Positions 11,303-20,395 of a stretch of DNA of 64,000 nucleotides are shown here, one piece after another. The notes under the pieces were generated by a model. The model saw only the letters and a list, made by a program, of their open reading frames with translations, had not been told where the DNA came from and did no database searches. The DNA comes from Actinomycetes bacterium (GTDB lineage Bacteria; Actinomycetota; Acidimicrobiia; Acidimicrobiales; RAAP-2). Position 1 is the stretch's first letter; each line of letters opens with the position of its first letter. The position numbers were made by a program, and so were the translations under genes. The DNA is taken from contig JAJYYG010000138.1 of the NCBI GenBank assembly GCA_021801235.1, positions 24,899-88,898 on the forward strand. Direction: 5' to 3'.

Positions 11303-11510
11303 GTGAGCGGCGAGCGGGTCTGTGGTTGCAAGTCGATGCCAGTCGCAGGCGAAACGACCCACGTAAGGCAACTCCTGGTTGCTGAGCATGGTGCGGCTTA
11401 GGAGTAAGACCTGCCCGCGGTGCACCCGGTTGTCGGGTGCAGGCGGAGACGGTGGGACGCGTGCCTTCGGTGGTGCCGCAGGAGGCCGGTCCGGATCCCG
11501 GACCGGCCTC
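11303..11510 (+). ncRNA. structured RNA upstream of hpf, candidate raiA-motif RNA
   Basis: The 543-bp gap 11189-11731 holds no plausible gene but contains a densely paired region. Helices I can draw: 11314-11321 with 11407-11414 (8 bp, one G-U), 11322-11325 with 11359-11362, 11332-11335 with 11355-11358, 11338-11340 with 11348-11350, 11371-11376 with 11400-11405 (ACTCCT/AGGAGT), an alternative 11368-11372 with 11378-11382, hairpin 11421-11428/11434-11441 (8 bp), and a 13-bp perfect hairpin 11482-11494/11498-11510 that could end the transcript. The raiA motif is a known large RNA class of Firmicutes and Actinobacteria lying upstream of raiA/hpf genes, exactly the context here. Placement in that class is inferred from context, size and structure; I could not align it to the consensus. 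Confidence 0.62.
11482..11510 (+). terminator. 13-bp perfect hairpin, possible RNA 3' end
   Basis: Thirteen uninterrupted pairs (GAGGCCGGTCCGG against its complement) close on an ATC loop. There is no U-run after it, which is normal for actinobacterial terminators. The remaining 220 bp to hpf hold two copies of CGAAACCAGTCAC (11665-11677 and 11689-11701, 24 bp apart), a possible activator or repressor site. Confidence 0.5.
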
Positions 11511-11731
11511 GCCGGCGCCCGGCCGCTACCCCTGCTGCAGGCGAGTGTGGGGTCAAAGACCAGGTCAGCCGCTCGCCGCCCACAGCCGACCCGGCGATCC
11601 GGCGTCTGCTCCGCACGGTCCCGGGCGAGGTCCGACCGAGCGGGCGTCCGCCGGACCGCCACACCGAAACCAGTCACACAGCCAATCACGAAACCAGTCA
11701 CGACGATGGACAGGGAGAGGGAGGTGCGCCG

Positions 11732-12088
11732 GTGAACGTTGTCATCGCGAACGGCAGGAGGATTGTGCCCGACGAGGTCCGGGCGTTGGTGGAGGAGAAG
11801 GTGGGGCGCCTGCTCAGGCACTGTCCCGGCCTCGACCGGGCGGAGGTGCACTTCACCGAGGAGCACAATCCGAGGATCCCGGACCGGGAGTGCTGCGAGG
11901 TCATCATGTCGGGGCACGGCCGGGTGATCCGTGCCCACGCCTCGGCTCCGGACCCGCTGGTGGCGGTGGACCTGGTGGTCGAGAAGCTCGAGCACCAGCT
12001 CGAGAAGACGAAGGGGCGCATCGTCGGCCGGTCCCATCCCCGTCCGAGGGTGGTGCGCCCGGGTCGGGTGAGGGTGCAGGCCGGCTGA
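11732..12088 (+). CDS. hpf: ribosome hibernation-promoting factor, short form
   Basis: The 118-residue protein has the HPF/RaiA beta-alpha fold pattern: N-terminal VNVVIANGRRIVPDEVRAL, a central VEEKVGRLLRHC helix, HFTEEHNPRI, and DLVVEKLEHQLEKTKGRI near residues 84-101. Such proteins bind the 30S decoding region and silence ribosomes in stasis. It lacks the C-terminal dimerisation domain of the long form usual in actinobacteria. GTG 11732 is chosen because a good purine-rich Shine-Dalgarno (gggagagggagg) lies ~8 nt upstream and the homologous part starts there. secA follows after 88 bp, the common actinobacterial order. Confidence 0.85.
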   Translation: MNVVIANGRRIVPDEVRALVEEKVGRLLRHCPGLDRAEVHFTEEHNPRIPDRECCEVIMSGHGRVIRAHASAPDPLVAVDLVVEKLEHQLEKTKGRIVGRSHPRPRVVRPGRVRVQAG

Positions 12089-12176
12089 CCGACCGCAGGT
12101 GGGTCCCGGGTCGCGCCGGCCGTCCGGGCCGCTCCGGCAGGGGAGCGGCGTGGAGCGACGGTAGAGTGATGGTCCC

Positions 12177-14981
12177 ATGAGCGTGTTCACCAAGGTCCTG
12201 CGAGCCGGCGAGGGGAAGAAGGTCCGGCGGCTGGCGGACCTCGTGCCACTGGTGAACGCCCTGGAACCCGAGATGGAGGCGCGCTCCGACGAGGAGCTCC
12301 GGGAGTTCACGCCCCGGTTCCGCCAGCGTCTGGCCGACGGCGAGACGCTCGAGGACCTGCTGGTCGAGGCATTCGCCGTCGTCCGTGAGGCTGCCTGGCG
12401 CGTGCTCGGGCAGCGCCACTTCGACGCCCAGCTGATGGGCGGCATGGCGCTGCATTTCGGCTGGATCGCGGAGATGAAGACCGGGGAGGGGAAGACCCTG
12501 GTCTCCACCCTTCCCGTGTACCTCAACGCCCTGGCCGGCCAGGGGGTCCACGTCGTCACGGTCAACGACTACCTCGCCACCAGGGACTCGGAGTGGATGG
12601 GACAGCTCCACACCTTCCTCGGCCTCACCGTCGGCAGGGTCGGGCCGGACATTGACGACCCGGTGGCCAAGCGCGCCGCCTACGCGGCCGACGTGACTTA
12701 CGGGACCAACACCGAGCTGGGCTTCGACTACCTCCGCGACAACATGGCTCGCAACCGCGAGGCGATGGTCCAGCGCGGCCACCACTTCGCCATCGTGGAC
12801 GAGGTGGACTCCATCCTCATCGACGAGGCCCGCACCCCGTTGATCATCTCCGGACCGTCCAACGAGTCGGCGAAGCTCTACTACCAGTTCGCCGGCATCG
12901 TCCGGACCCTGCGGGTCGACGAGGACTACGAGGTCGACGAGGAGAAGCGGATCGTGGTGCCCACGGAGGCGGGCATCGAGAAGGTCGAGCGTCAGCTCGG
13001 GGTGGGCAACCTCTACGACGCGGTGGCGGTGAACTACGTCCATCACCTGACCCAGGCCCTCTACGCCAAGGAGCTCTACCGGCGGGACAAGGACTACCTG
13101 GTCGCCGGGGGCGAGGTGAAGATCGTGGACGAGTTCACCGGTCGCACCCTCGACGGCCGCCGCTGGTCGGACGGGCTCCACCAGGCGGTCGAGGCCAAGG
13201 AACGGGTCCGCATCAACGAGGAGAACCACACCTGGGCCACCGTCACCCTCCAGAACTACTTCCGTCTCTACGACAAGCTGGCGGGGATGACCGGCACCGC
13301 CGAGACCGAGGCGTCCGAGTTCGCCAACACCTACGACCTCCCGGTGGTGCCGATCCCGCCCAACAAGCCGCTGATCCGCATCGACCAGCCCGACCTGATC
13401 TACAAGACGGAGGAGGGCAAGTTCAACGCGGTGGTGGAGGACATCGTCGAGCGGCACGCGGCGGGCCAGCCCGTGCTCGTGGGCACGGCGTCGGTTTCGA
13501 AGTCGGAGCAGCTGTCCCGCCTCCTCGACAAGCGGGGCATCCCTCACGAGGTCCTGAACGCCAAGCAGCACTTCCGCGAGGCGGAGATCGTCGCCCAGGC
13601 CGGTCGGGTCGGCGGTGTGACGGTCGCCACCAACATGGCGGGCCGGGGCGTAGACATCATCCTCGGCGGCAACCCCGAGGGGCTGGCCCACCGGGAGGCG
13701 GCGGCGCGGGGGATCGATGGGTCCACCGACGAGGGCCAGGCGGCCCTGGTGGCCCTGCAGGCCGAGCTCGAGTCGGTGTGCACCTCCGAAGGTGAACGGG
13801 TGCGCGAGCTCGGGGGCCTCTACGTGCTCGGGAGCGAGCGCCACGAGAGCCGTCGCATCGACAACCAGCTGCGCGGCCGGTCCGGCCGCCAGGGGGACCC
13901 GGGGGAGAGCCGGTTCTTTCTGTCGCTCGAGGACGACCTGATGCGGCTGTTCGCCACCGGCGCCATGAACTGGGTGATGGGGAGGGCCCTCCCCGACGAC
14001 ATGCCCATCGAGGCGAAGATGGTGACCAAGGCGATCGAGCGGGCGCAGAACACGGTGGAGGGACGCAACGCCGAGTCGCGCAAGGACGTCCTCAAGTACG
14101 ACGACGTGATGAACGAGCAGCGCAAGGTGATCTACCGCCGCCGGCTCCAGATCATCGAGGGGGAGGACCTCCGTGAGGAGACGGTCGAGCTCCTCGAGGA
14201 GACCATCACCGCCGTGGTCACCTCCGCCTGTCCGAGCGAATTCCCCGAGGAGTGGGACCTGGCCAGGCTCGTCGTGGAGATCACCCAGTACTACCCGACC
14301 CGGTTCACGGCCGACGAGCTGGCCGAGGCGACCACGGTCGGTCAGCTCACCGAGAGCATCCTCACCGAGGCGCTCGACCTCTATGCCGCACGTGACGAGT
14401 CGATCCCGGGCGGCGCGGAGACGGCGCGCCAGCTCGAGCGGGACATCATGCTCCAGATCATCGACCAGCGCTGGCGGGACCATCTGGCCGACATGGACTA
14501 CCTGCGTGAGGGGATCAACCTCCGGGCCATGGGCAACCAGGATCCTCTGGTGGCCTGGCAGCGGGAAGGGTTCGCCCTGTTCGCCAAGTTGATGGAGGGT
14601 ATCCAGGACGACTACCTCCGCTACGTGTTCCACGTGCAGGTGCTGTCCGAACCGGCCGCCGAGCCGGACCTCGACCAGGCCCGGTACGTGGCGGCCGACG
14701 ACCCGGTGCAGGACACCGCCTCGTTCGCCTCGCTCGCCGCCTCGGTGGCCGAGGCCCTGCCGGCCGACGAGCTGGCCGGGGTGGCGTCCCCGTCCGGCGG
14801 GACCTCCGGGCTGGCTGCCGGTGCGGGCGGCGCTCCGGCCGGGGGGGCGCAGGCCCGGTTCTCCGACGACGGCGAGACCCAGGTGCCGATCGTGAAGTCG
14901 GAGCGGGAGAAGGTGGGACGGAACGACCCCTGCTGGTGCGGCAGCGGGAAGAAGTTCAAGTTCTGCCACGGCGCCAACTGA
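12177..14981 (+). CDS. secA: preprotein translocase motor ATPase SecA
   Basis: SecA drives preproteins through SecYEG. The 934-residue protein shows Walker A GEMKTGEGKTL near residue 98, the VVTVNDYLA helicase motif, the DEVDSILIDEARTPL Walker B region near residue 210, the VLVGTASVSKSE region near 437, the ATNMAGRG motif near 484, and a C-terminal SEC-C zinc knuckle NDPCWCGSGKKFKFCHG at residues ~915-931. The length and order are those of the housekeeping SecA1. TAGAGT (12162-12167) ends 9 nt before ATG, suggesting a leaderless message. prfB begins 1 nt after the stop. Confidence 0.97.
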   Translation: MSVFTKVLRAGEGKKVRRLADLVPLVNALEPEMEARSDEELREFTPRFRQRLADGETLEDLLVEAFAVVREAAWRVLGQRHFDAQLMGGMALHFGWIAEMKTGEGKTLVSTLPVYLNALAGQGVHVVTVNDYLATRDSEWMGQLHTFLGLTVGRVGPDIDDPVAKRAAYAADVTYGTNTELGFDYLRDNMARNREAMVQRGHHFAIVDEVDSILIDEARTPLIISGPSNESAKLYYQFAGIVRTLRVDEDYEVDEEKRIVVPTEAGIEKVERQLGVGNLYDAVAVNYVHHLTQALYAKELYRRDKDYLVAGGEVKIVDEFTGRTLDGRRWSDGLHQAVEAKERVRINEENHTWATVTLQNYFRLYDKLAGMTGTAETEASEFANTYDLPVVPIPPNKPLIRIDQPDLIYKTEEGKFNAVVEDIVERHAAGQPVLVGTASVSKSEQLSRLLDKRGIPHEVLNAKQHFREAEIVAQAGRVGGVTVATNMAGRGVDIILGGNPEGLAHREAAARGIDGSTDEGQAALVALQAELESVCTSEGERVRELGGLYVLGSERHESRRIDNQLRGRSGRQGDPGESRFFLSLEDDLMRLFATGAMNWVMGRALPDDMPIEAKMVTKAIERAQNTVEGRNAESRKDVLKYDDVMNEQRKVIYRRRLQIIEGEDLREETVELLEETITAVVTSACPSEFPEEWDLARLVVEITQYYPTRFTADELAEATTVGQLTESILTEALDLYAARDESIPGGAETARQLERDIMLQIIDQRWRDHLADMDYLREGINLRAMGNQDPLVAWQREGFALFAKLMEGIQDDYLRYVFHVQVLSEPAAEPDLDQARYVAADDPVQDTASFASLAASVAEALPADELAGVASPSGGTSGLAAGAGGAPAGGAQARFSDDGETQVPIVKSEREKVGRNDPCWCGSGKKFKFCHGAN

Positions 14982-14982
14982 G

Positions 14983-16143
14983 ATGCCCGGTGGTGAACCC
15001 CCCTCCCGGGGAGGCTCGGTATCCGACCGGGTGGACGTTCCCGGCGCCATCGCCGCGGCCACCGAGCGCCTCGCGGAGGCGGCGCGGTTCCTCGGCCGGG
15101 AGTCTCTGGTAGGACGGCGGACCGAGCTCGAGGCGGAGGCGTCGGCCCCCGGCCTCTGGGACGACGCCGACCACGCCCGCCGCGTCACCACCGAGCTCGG
15201 ACGGGTCAGCGAGGACCTCGAGCTCCTCGACGCCATGACCGAGCGGCTGTCCGACGCGGAGACCCTCTACGAGCTGGAGCGGGAGGAGGGGGACCCGTCG
15301 CTCCGGGCGGAGACCGAAGAGGTGCTCGCCGACCTCGACGCCCGGCTCCGCTCGTTGGAGCTTCGGGCCCTGTTCGCCGGGGACCACGACGACAGCGACG
15401 CGGTGGCGGAGATCCACGCCGGGGCGGGCGGCACCGATGCCCAGGACTGGGCGGAGATGCTCCTGCGGATGTACTCGCGGTGGGCCGAGCGCCGTGGCTT
15501 CGACGTCGAGGTGGAGGAGGCGACGCCTGGCCAGGAGGCCGGCCTGCTCTCCGCCACCTTCATCGTGAAGGGGCGGTACGCCTTCGGGATGCTGGCCGCC
15601 GAGCGCGGGGTCCACCGGCTGGTGCGGATCTCGCCGTTCGACGCGCAGCACCGTCGCCAGACCAGCTTCGCCTCGCTCGACGTGGTGCCTTTCATCGAGG
15701 ACCTCTCCGGCGAGGTGGAGATCGACGAGAAGGACCTCCGCATCGACACCTACCGGTCCTCGGGGGCGGGGGGCCAGCACGTCAACAAGACGGACTCCGC
15801 GGTCCGCCTCACCCACCTGCCCACCGGCATCGTGGTCTCGTGCCAGAACCAACGCAGCCAGCACCAGAACAAGGCGAAGGCGATGCAGGTGCTCGGGGCC
15901 AAGCTGGCGGAACGCCAGCGGGCGGAGCACCTGGCCACTCTGGACGCCCTGTCGGGGGACCGCACCGACAACGCCTGGGGGAACCAGATCCGCTCGTACG
16001 TCCTCGCGCCCTACCAGCTGGTGAAGGATCTCCGCAGCGGCGAGGAGACCGGCAACGTGGACGCGGTGCTGGACGGGGACCTCGACCGGTTCATCGAGGC
16101 GGAGCTGCGCCGCCAGGCCGAGCTGCGGCGGCCGCGTACCTGA
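14983..16143 (+). CDS. prfB: peptide chain release factor 2
   Basis: RF2 recognises UGA and UAA and triggers peptide release. The 386-residue protein carries the codon-recognition tripeptide SPF near residue 217 (RISPFDAQ) and the catalytic GAGGQHVNK near residue 263. The reading frame is continuous from ATG 14983, so the programmed +1 frameshift that controls many bacterial prfB genes is absent. The start lies one base after the secA stop, indicating coupling. A small GGGGT/ACCCC hairpin at 16221-16233 lies in the following 239-bp gap. Confidence 0.95.
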   Translation: MPGGEPPSRGGSVSDRVDVPGAIAAATERLAEAARFLGRESLVGRRTELEAEASAPGLWDDADHARRVTTELGRVSEDLELLDAMTERLSDAETLYELEREEGDPSLRAETEEVLADLDARLRSLELRALFAGDHDDSDAVAEIHAGAGGTDAQDWAEMLLRMYSRWAERRGFDVEVEEATPGQEAGLLSATFIVKGRYAFGMLAAERGVHRLVRISPFDAQHRRQTSFASLDVVPFIEDLSGEVEIDEKDLRIDTYRSSGAGGQHVNKTDSAVRLTHLPTGIVVSCQNQRSQHQNKAKAMQVLGAKLAERQRAEHLATLDALSGDRTDNAWGNQIRSYVLAPYQLVKDLRSGEETGNVDAVLDGDLDRFIEAELRRQAELRRPRT

Positions 16144-16251
16144 GCGTCGGGGCAGGCGTCGACGCGAACGGCCGGCCCGGCCGTGGACGCACGTGGTCCG
16201 GCGATCGTCCGAGGTCAGCGGGGGTTGCACCCCGGAGGGCTCGAGGGCCGG

Positions 16252-16257
16252 TAGGAT
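16252..16257 (+). promoter_or_regulatory. candidate -10 element for ftsEX
   Basis: TAGGAT lies in the 239-bp spacer between prfB and ftsE and would give a ~120-nt leader. No -35 with normal spacing is evident and no Shine-Dalgarno is obvious before the ftsE ATG. The rest of the spacer shows nothing else recognisable. Confidence 0.35.
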
Positions 16258-16382
16258 AGGCGGATCGGCACTCCGCACCGGCTCGCTCGTCTCCTGCCGT
16301 CCCGGCCCCGATCCGTCGGCGACTCCGGCGGTGTCGTCCGCTCCCGACGCCCGGACCCCGATCTCCGTATGGCACGCAACCG

Positions 16383-17183
16383 ATGATCACCTTCCAGAAC
16401 GTCACGAAGACCTACAAGGGTTCCACGGTCGCTCTGCGCGACTGCACCGTCGAGATCGACAAGGGCGAGTTCGTCTTCCTGGTGGGCCCCTCCGGTTCGG
16501 GGAAGACCACCTTCATCCGGCTCCTCCTGCGCGAGGAGGTGCCGGACTCCGGGCGCATCTGGGAGGCGGGGAGGGAGATCGGGCAGCTCTCGAAGTGGCG
16601 CATCCCCTATCTCCGCCGCAACATCGGCTGCGTCTTCCAGGACTTCCGGCTGCTGCCGAACAAGAGCGTCTTCGAGAACGTGGCCTTCGCCCTCGAGGTG
16701 ATCGGCCGCCCCAAGCACGTGATCGCCACCCAGGTCCCCCAGGTCCTCGATCTGGTCGGCCTGACGAAGAAGAGCGACAACCTCCCCGGGGAGCTCTCGG
16801 GCGGCGAGCAGCAGCGGGTCGCCGTCGCCCGCGCCTTCGTCAACCGGCCGCTGATCCTCTTGGCCGACGAGCCCACCGGTAACCTCGATCCGACGACCAG
16901 CCTCGGGATCATGCGCTTGCTCGACCGCATCAACCGGACCGGGACGACCGTCGTGGTCGCCACCCACGACGCCGGCATGGTGGACCAGATGCGCCGCAGG
17001 GTGATCGAGCTCGACCGGGGCACCATGGTGCGCGACCAGGCCCGGGGTGTCTACGGCATCGACAGCGCGGTGGCGGCCGCGGGTGCCGGATCGCCGACGG
17101 GGGTGCTGGTGGAGGAGGCCCCCGGGCCGGAGCCGACCGACCTCGAGGGCGACGGGACCGTGCGCAATAGGCTGGGGGCCTGA
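16383..17183 (+). CDS. ftsE: cell-division ATP-binding protein FtsE
   Basis: FtsE is the cytoplasmic ATPase of the FtsEX complex that controls septal peptidoglycan hydrolases. The 266-residue protein has Walker [10 protein letters not shown] near residue 37, ABC signature LSGGEQQRV near residue 139, Walker [15 protein letters not shown] near residue 158 and the H-loop ATHD near residue 195. About 40 residues beyond the family core are acidic and poorly conserved. The stop overlaps the ftsX start by one base. Confidence 0.95.
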   Translation: MITFQNVTKTYKGSTVALRDCTVEIDKGEFVFLVGPSGSGKTTFIRLLLREEVPDSGRIWEAGREIGQLSKWRIPYLRRNIGCVFQDFRLLPNKSVFENVAFALEVIGRPKHVIATQVPQVLDLVGLTKKSDNLPGELSGGEQQRVAVARAFVNRPLILLADEPTGNLDPTTSLGIMRLLDRINRTGTTVVVATHDAGMVDQMRRRVIELDRGTMVRDQARGVYGIDSAVAAAGAGSPTGVLVEEAPGPEPTDLEGDGTVRNRLGA

Positions 17184-18073
17184 TGCCGGTCTCCGCCGGC
17201 TACGTGGCGCGTGAGGCGACCTCCAACTTGTGGAGGAACCGCCTGATGACGATGGCCGCCATCTTGACGGTGGCGGTGTCCCTGGCGCTGGTCGGGTCCG
17301 CGCTCTTGTTGAAGCAGGGGGCCACCACCGCGACGGTGCGGTGGCAGCAGGGTGTCAACGTGATCGTCTGGGTCGACCCCGGCGCCAGCACCGTGCAGAG
17401 CCAGGCCATCCACTCGCAACTGGTGTCCAATCCCCTGGTCAAGACGTGCACCTACCGGAGCCAGGCCTACGACTACGCGGAGGCGCAGCGCCTCCTGCCC
17501 GCCCAGGAGGTCGCCGCCACCCAGCTGTCGGACTACCCGTCCTCGTTCCGCTGCGCCCTCTTCAACCCCTCCGAGGCGACGGTGGTGAAGCAGGAGTTCA
17601 CCGGCAAGCCCGGCGTGAACTCGGTCGAGTTCCAGGCGGCCCAGATCCGCACGATGCAGAACGTGATCCACATCCTCCAGTGGGTGTTCCTCTCGGTGGC
17701 GGTGGTGCTGCTGCTCTCGGCGTCGGTCCTCATCCTCAACACCATCCGGATCGCCATCTTCGCCCGGCGCCGGGAGGTCTCGGTGATGAAGCTGGTGGGG
17801 GCCACCAATTGGTTCATCCGGCTTCCCTTCATGGCCGAGGGTCTCATCCAGGGCATCGTCGGCTCGGCGGTCGCGGTGCTGGTGGTCCTCGGGCTCTACT
17901 GGGGGATCGGGCTGAACACGGCCAAGACGGTGGCCAACCAGGGCAGCCTGATCGCCCAGATGTCGATGAGCGGCTGGGAGGTGGCGGGCACCTGCATCGT
18001 GGTCGCGCTGGTCGGCATCGGCGTGGGAGTGGTGGGCTCCGCCTTCGCCGTGCGTCGTTTCCTCGACGTCTGA
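17183..18073 (+). CDS. ftsX: cell-division permease-like protein FtsX
   Basis: The 296-residue protein has the FtsX topology: an N-terminal helix near residue 25, an extracytoplasmic domain of about 120 residues (which contacts hydrolases or their activators), and three helices in the last half. [26 protein letters not shown], here residues ~195-220, is the conserved FtsX motif. It is translationally coupled to ftsE. smpB, which often follows in actinobacteria, is absent; a convergent lipase gene begins instead. Confidence 0.94.
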   Translation: MPVSAGYVAREATSNLWRNRLMTMAAILTVAVSLALVGSALLLKQGATTATVRWQQGVNVIVWVDPGASTVQSQAIHSQLVSNPLVKTCTYRSQAYDYAEAQRLLPAQEVAATQLSDYPSSFRCALFNPSEATVVKQEFTGKPGVNSVEFQAAQIRTMQNVIHILQWVFLSVAVVLLLSASVLILNTIRIAIFARRREVSVMKLVGATNWFIRLPFMAEGLIQGIVGSAVAVLVVLGLYWGIGLNTAKTVANQGSLIAQMSMSGWEVAGTCIVVALVGIGVGVVGSAFAVRRFLDV

Positions 18074-18105
18074 CCCGCCGGGGCCGGGGCCGCCGGTCGG
18101 GTCAG
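18070..18105. terminator. bidirectional hairpin between ftsX and the lipase gene
   Basis: CTGACCCG (18070-18077) pairs with CGGGTCAG (18098-18105), and CCGG blocks inside extend the stem. The hairpin overlaps both convergent stop codons, so it can serve both transcripts. It lacks a T-run. Confidence 0.55.
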
Positions 18106-19523
18106 GACGGTGCGACGTTGGTGGTGCACGAGTTGCCGGCGGGCTCACCGGCCAGCCTGGCCGAGATCCACCTCACCACCGTGCTCTGGGCCCGCTGGAC
18201 GACGGTGCCGTGGTCCGCTCCCGGGAAGACGACGTAGTCGACGGTGTCGTGGTCGGTCCCGCACAGCCGCCCGTCGACCAGGGCGGCGGTGGACGGAGCG
18301 GGGACCAAAGGATCGGCGGAACCCTGGGCGACGAGGATGGGGGCCCGGGTCGGCGTCCCACCGGCGTCGTTCAGCTCCGCCAGGCGCTGGAGCGGCCGGT
18401 CGCGCCGCCAGGTGGGGAGGAAGACCTTGTCGGCGGCAAGCCCGGCGAACGCGGTGGAGAGGGTGCTGGCGCAGACCTGGTCGACTGCGGGGGCCAGGGC
18501 GATCGCCTCGGGCGTGAGGACCTGGCTCAGCGGATAGGTCCCGTAGACGGTCGACCAGTTGACGGCGGTCATGAAGGCGTAGACGGCCAGCGGGTCGGGC
18601 GTGTTGCCGAGCGTGGGCGGGAACAGTTCGGTGACGTTCGCCACCGGCGCCAGCGATACCTCGCCGGTGAGGAAGAGATCGGGGGCGTAGGTCGGGGCGA
18701 TCTGACCGGCGAAGAGCGCGGCCTGGCCGCCCTGAGAGTAGCCGAGGACGACTACCGCGTCCGACGCACCCGATCCGACGAGGGCACGGGCGGCACGCGC
18801 GGCGTCGAGGACGGTGCGGGCCTCGCTGAGCCCCACCAGGTACGGATCGAGCCCCGGTGCTCCGAGGCCGGCGTAGTCGGTGGCGGTCACGATGGCCCCC
18901 ATGGCGAGGAGCTGCGCCAGGTAGGGGATCGATCCGATGCCTTGGAGGGAGGGGGCGCAGCTTCCGGCGATGCCGGTGGTGCCGTGGGCCCACGACACGA
19001 TCGGCCGTCCAGTGGCGGGGCCGGGGCCGCCGGGGACCACCACGGTCCCCGACACGGCCACGTCGGTTCCGGCGAGGGACTCCGAGTGGTAGAGGACGCG
19101 GTAGGCGGTGGTGCCGGCGGGGAGTCCCGGGCCCACCGGGATCGGCTCCGACCGGATCAGGGTGCCTGGCGGGGCCGGTGGCAGCGGCGAGGGCGGCTGG
19201 TAGAACGGATCGGGCACCGGATCGACGCCGGACCCGGAGGACCGCGTACCGGACACAGCCGCAGCGGGGAGTTCAGCCGCCGAGGTCGCCACCGGGGCGA
19301 GGGCGGAGGCGACCGCCAGCAGTCCGTCGGCGGCGGTCGCAGAGGCTGTAGTCCCGGCGGGGTCGGCGAGGAGACCGGGAGCGAGTGCCCCGCGGTGGGG
19401 CACCGACGGTGCGGCCAGGGAGACCGGTCCCCCGCACGCAGCGAGCAGCAGGCCCGAGACTCCGAGTGCCAGGGCCGCGAGCCGGCTCGCCACCTTGGGA
19501 CGGTTTGACGGGGGCGGCGCCAT
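18102..19523 (-). CDS. secretory lipase-like alpha/beta-hydrolase lipoprotein
   Basis: This 473-residue protein starts with a lipoprotein signal ending in LLAAC (lipobox near residue 29), so it should be anchored outside the cytoplasmic membrane. The hydrolase core resembles the secretory lipase (LIP) family: oxyanion-region SWAHGTTG, nucleophile elbow GYSQGG, late acid GSADPLVP and catalytic-His region GADHGTV. Substrate is unknown; esters or triglycerides are likely. I start at ATG 19523, not the longer frame to 19613, because it leads directly into the signal peptide and TACGCT (minus strand, 19532-19537) ends 8 nt upstream. Confidence 0.82.
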   Translation of the reverse strand: MAPPPSNRPKVASRLAALALGVSGLLLAACGGPVSLAAPSVPHRGALAPGLLADPAGTTASATAADGLLAVASALAPVATSAAELPAAAVSGTRSSGSGVDPVPDPFYQPPSPLPPAPPGTLIRSEPIPVGPGLPAGTTAYRVLYHSESLAGTDVAVSGTVVVPGGPGPATGRPIVSWAHGTTGIAGSCAPSLQGIGSIPYLAQLLAMGAIVTATDYAGLGAPGLDPYLVGLSEARTVLDAARAARALVGSGASDAVVVLGYSQGGQAALFAGQIAPTYAPDLFLTGEVSLAPVANVTELFPPTLGNTPDPLAVYAFMTAVNWSTVYGTYPLSQVLTPEAIALAPAVDQVCASTLSTAFAGLAADKVFLPTWRRDRPLQRLAELNDAGGTPTRAPILVAQGSADPLVPAPSTAALVDGRLCGTDHDTVDYVVFPGADHGTVVQRAQSTVVRWISARLAGEPAGNSCTTNVAPS

Positions 19524-19657
19524 CCTCAGCCAGCGTAGCCAGCCGCACCGTTCGACCGGGGTCAATCGGAAGCATGCGCCCGGGCGGGGACGCAACGGTG
19601 GTCGGCGTCCCACGCCCGGCCGCCCGACGCTCCTCGACTCCGTCAGGTGAGCCGCGA

Positions 19658-19785
19658 CGTGTCACGGAATCGGCCGATTACGTGACACGCCCCGGGTGAC
19701 CTGGTTTGCGGCTCAGGAGTGTCATGTAACCCGTCATTCAGCCTATGTCACGTGAACGGTTGGCATGCTGTTCAACGTGACAGTG
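19658..19785. promoter_or_regulatory. cluster of palindromic TGTCAC/GTGACA motifs
   Basis: A 32-bp near-perfect palindrome (19658-19689) has 9-bp CGTGTCACG/CGTGACACG arms around AATCGGCCGATT, itself a perfect palindrome; only one base pair mismatches. Related half-sites follow: TGTCATGTAA near 19719, TGTCACGTGA near 19746 and CGTGACAG near 19777. The 289-bp spacer 19524-19812 otherwise holds no gene. The sites lie behind the lipase promoter and past the 3' end of the toxin-antitoxin operon. They could be a multi-site operator or a recombination relic. Confidence 0.5.
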
Positions 19786-19812
19786 CGCTCCGGGGCGGAA
19801 GGACCAAGATTG

Positions 19813-20118
19813 TCAAGAAGCCAGGGGGTGCGCCTGTTCTGCTATGAAGCGCTGGAGGTCGGCGACCGACACCACTGCTGGCGCGCTCGGCGTACTCGCC
19901 CGCTCGATGATCCACTGGCGAATGAGCGTCGTGGCCGGGATGTGCAAATCGGCCGCTTGGCTTCGGACCTGGTTCATAAGCGACTGCGGGAGTCGGATCG
20001 AGGTCGACACCAGGACCTCGTTGGCTGTGTCGGTCTGCAGCGTGGCGTCGGTGAAGTGCTCGGCCACGTCGGTGGTGTCGTAGTAGTCGCGGAGCTGGTC
20101 GATCTTCTCTTGGTCCAT
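19813..20118 (-). CDS. antitoxin of a BrnTA-like pair
   Basis: The 101-residue protein has a ribbon-helix-helix-like segment, VSTSIRLPQSLMNQVRSQA, followed by LHIPATTLIRQWIIE (residues ~37-70), as in CopG/BrnA-type antitoxins that both neutralise the toxin and repress their own operon. It starts one base after the toxin stop. The toxin-first order matches BrnTA systems. The exact antitoxin family is not certain. Confidence 0.7.
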   Translation of the reverse strand: MDQEKIDQLRDYYDTTDVAEHFTDATLQTDTANEVLVSTSIRLPQSLMNQVRSQAADLHIPATTLIRQWIIERASTPSAPAVVSVADLQRFIAEQAHPLAS

Positions 20119-20119
20119 G

Positions 20120-20389
20120 TCAGTGGCTCCTTCGCCGGAACGCTCGTTTCTCGATGGCGGTCATGTCCCGGGCGGTGACTATGAAGTCTCGACCGTCCCC
20201 GGCTTCGGTGATGACGACGGGCAATAGCCGGCCGGCATCGGTCTGGCCCAGGACCTCGGTGGTGTCGTCGCGACCCGAGACGGCGAGGCGAGGTTGGCTG
20301 TAGAGGACCTGTTCAACTTCGAGTGGAGTCACGTTGTGGCGGGCGATGTGGGTTTCGGAGTCTTCGGTCCACATCACTTCCCCGAACAC
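20120..20389 (-). CDS. BrnT-like toxin (RelE-fold ribonuclease family)
   Basis: The 89-residue protein shows the BrnT pattern: MWTEDSETHIARHNVTPLEVEQVL at the start, the R-L-L-P-V-V-I-T core strand, and RDFIVTARDMTAIEKRAFRRR at the end, where family members have catalytic basic residues. BrnT toxins cleave mRNA. GTG 20389 is preceded at 6 nt by a TACGGT hexamer, suggesting a leaderless message; ATG 20374 is an alternative start. Codon use is less GC-rich than in flanking core genes, consistent with acquisition. Confidence 0.68.
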   Translation of the reverse strand: MFGEVMWTEDSETHIARHNVTPLEVEQVLYSQPRLAVSGRDDTTEVLGQTDAGRLLPVVITEAGDGRDFIVTARDMTAIEKRAFRRRSH

Positions 20390-20395
20390 CGCTAG

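Noticed and set aside
11246-12565. Minus-strand frame of 439 codons over the hpf region
   Set aside because: It runs antisense through the structured RNA, hpf and the start of secA with no recognisable motif.
14983-15100. Programmed +1 frameshift in prfB
   Set aside because: The RF2 frame is continuous from the start codon and no in-frame early UGA is present.
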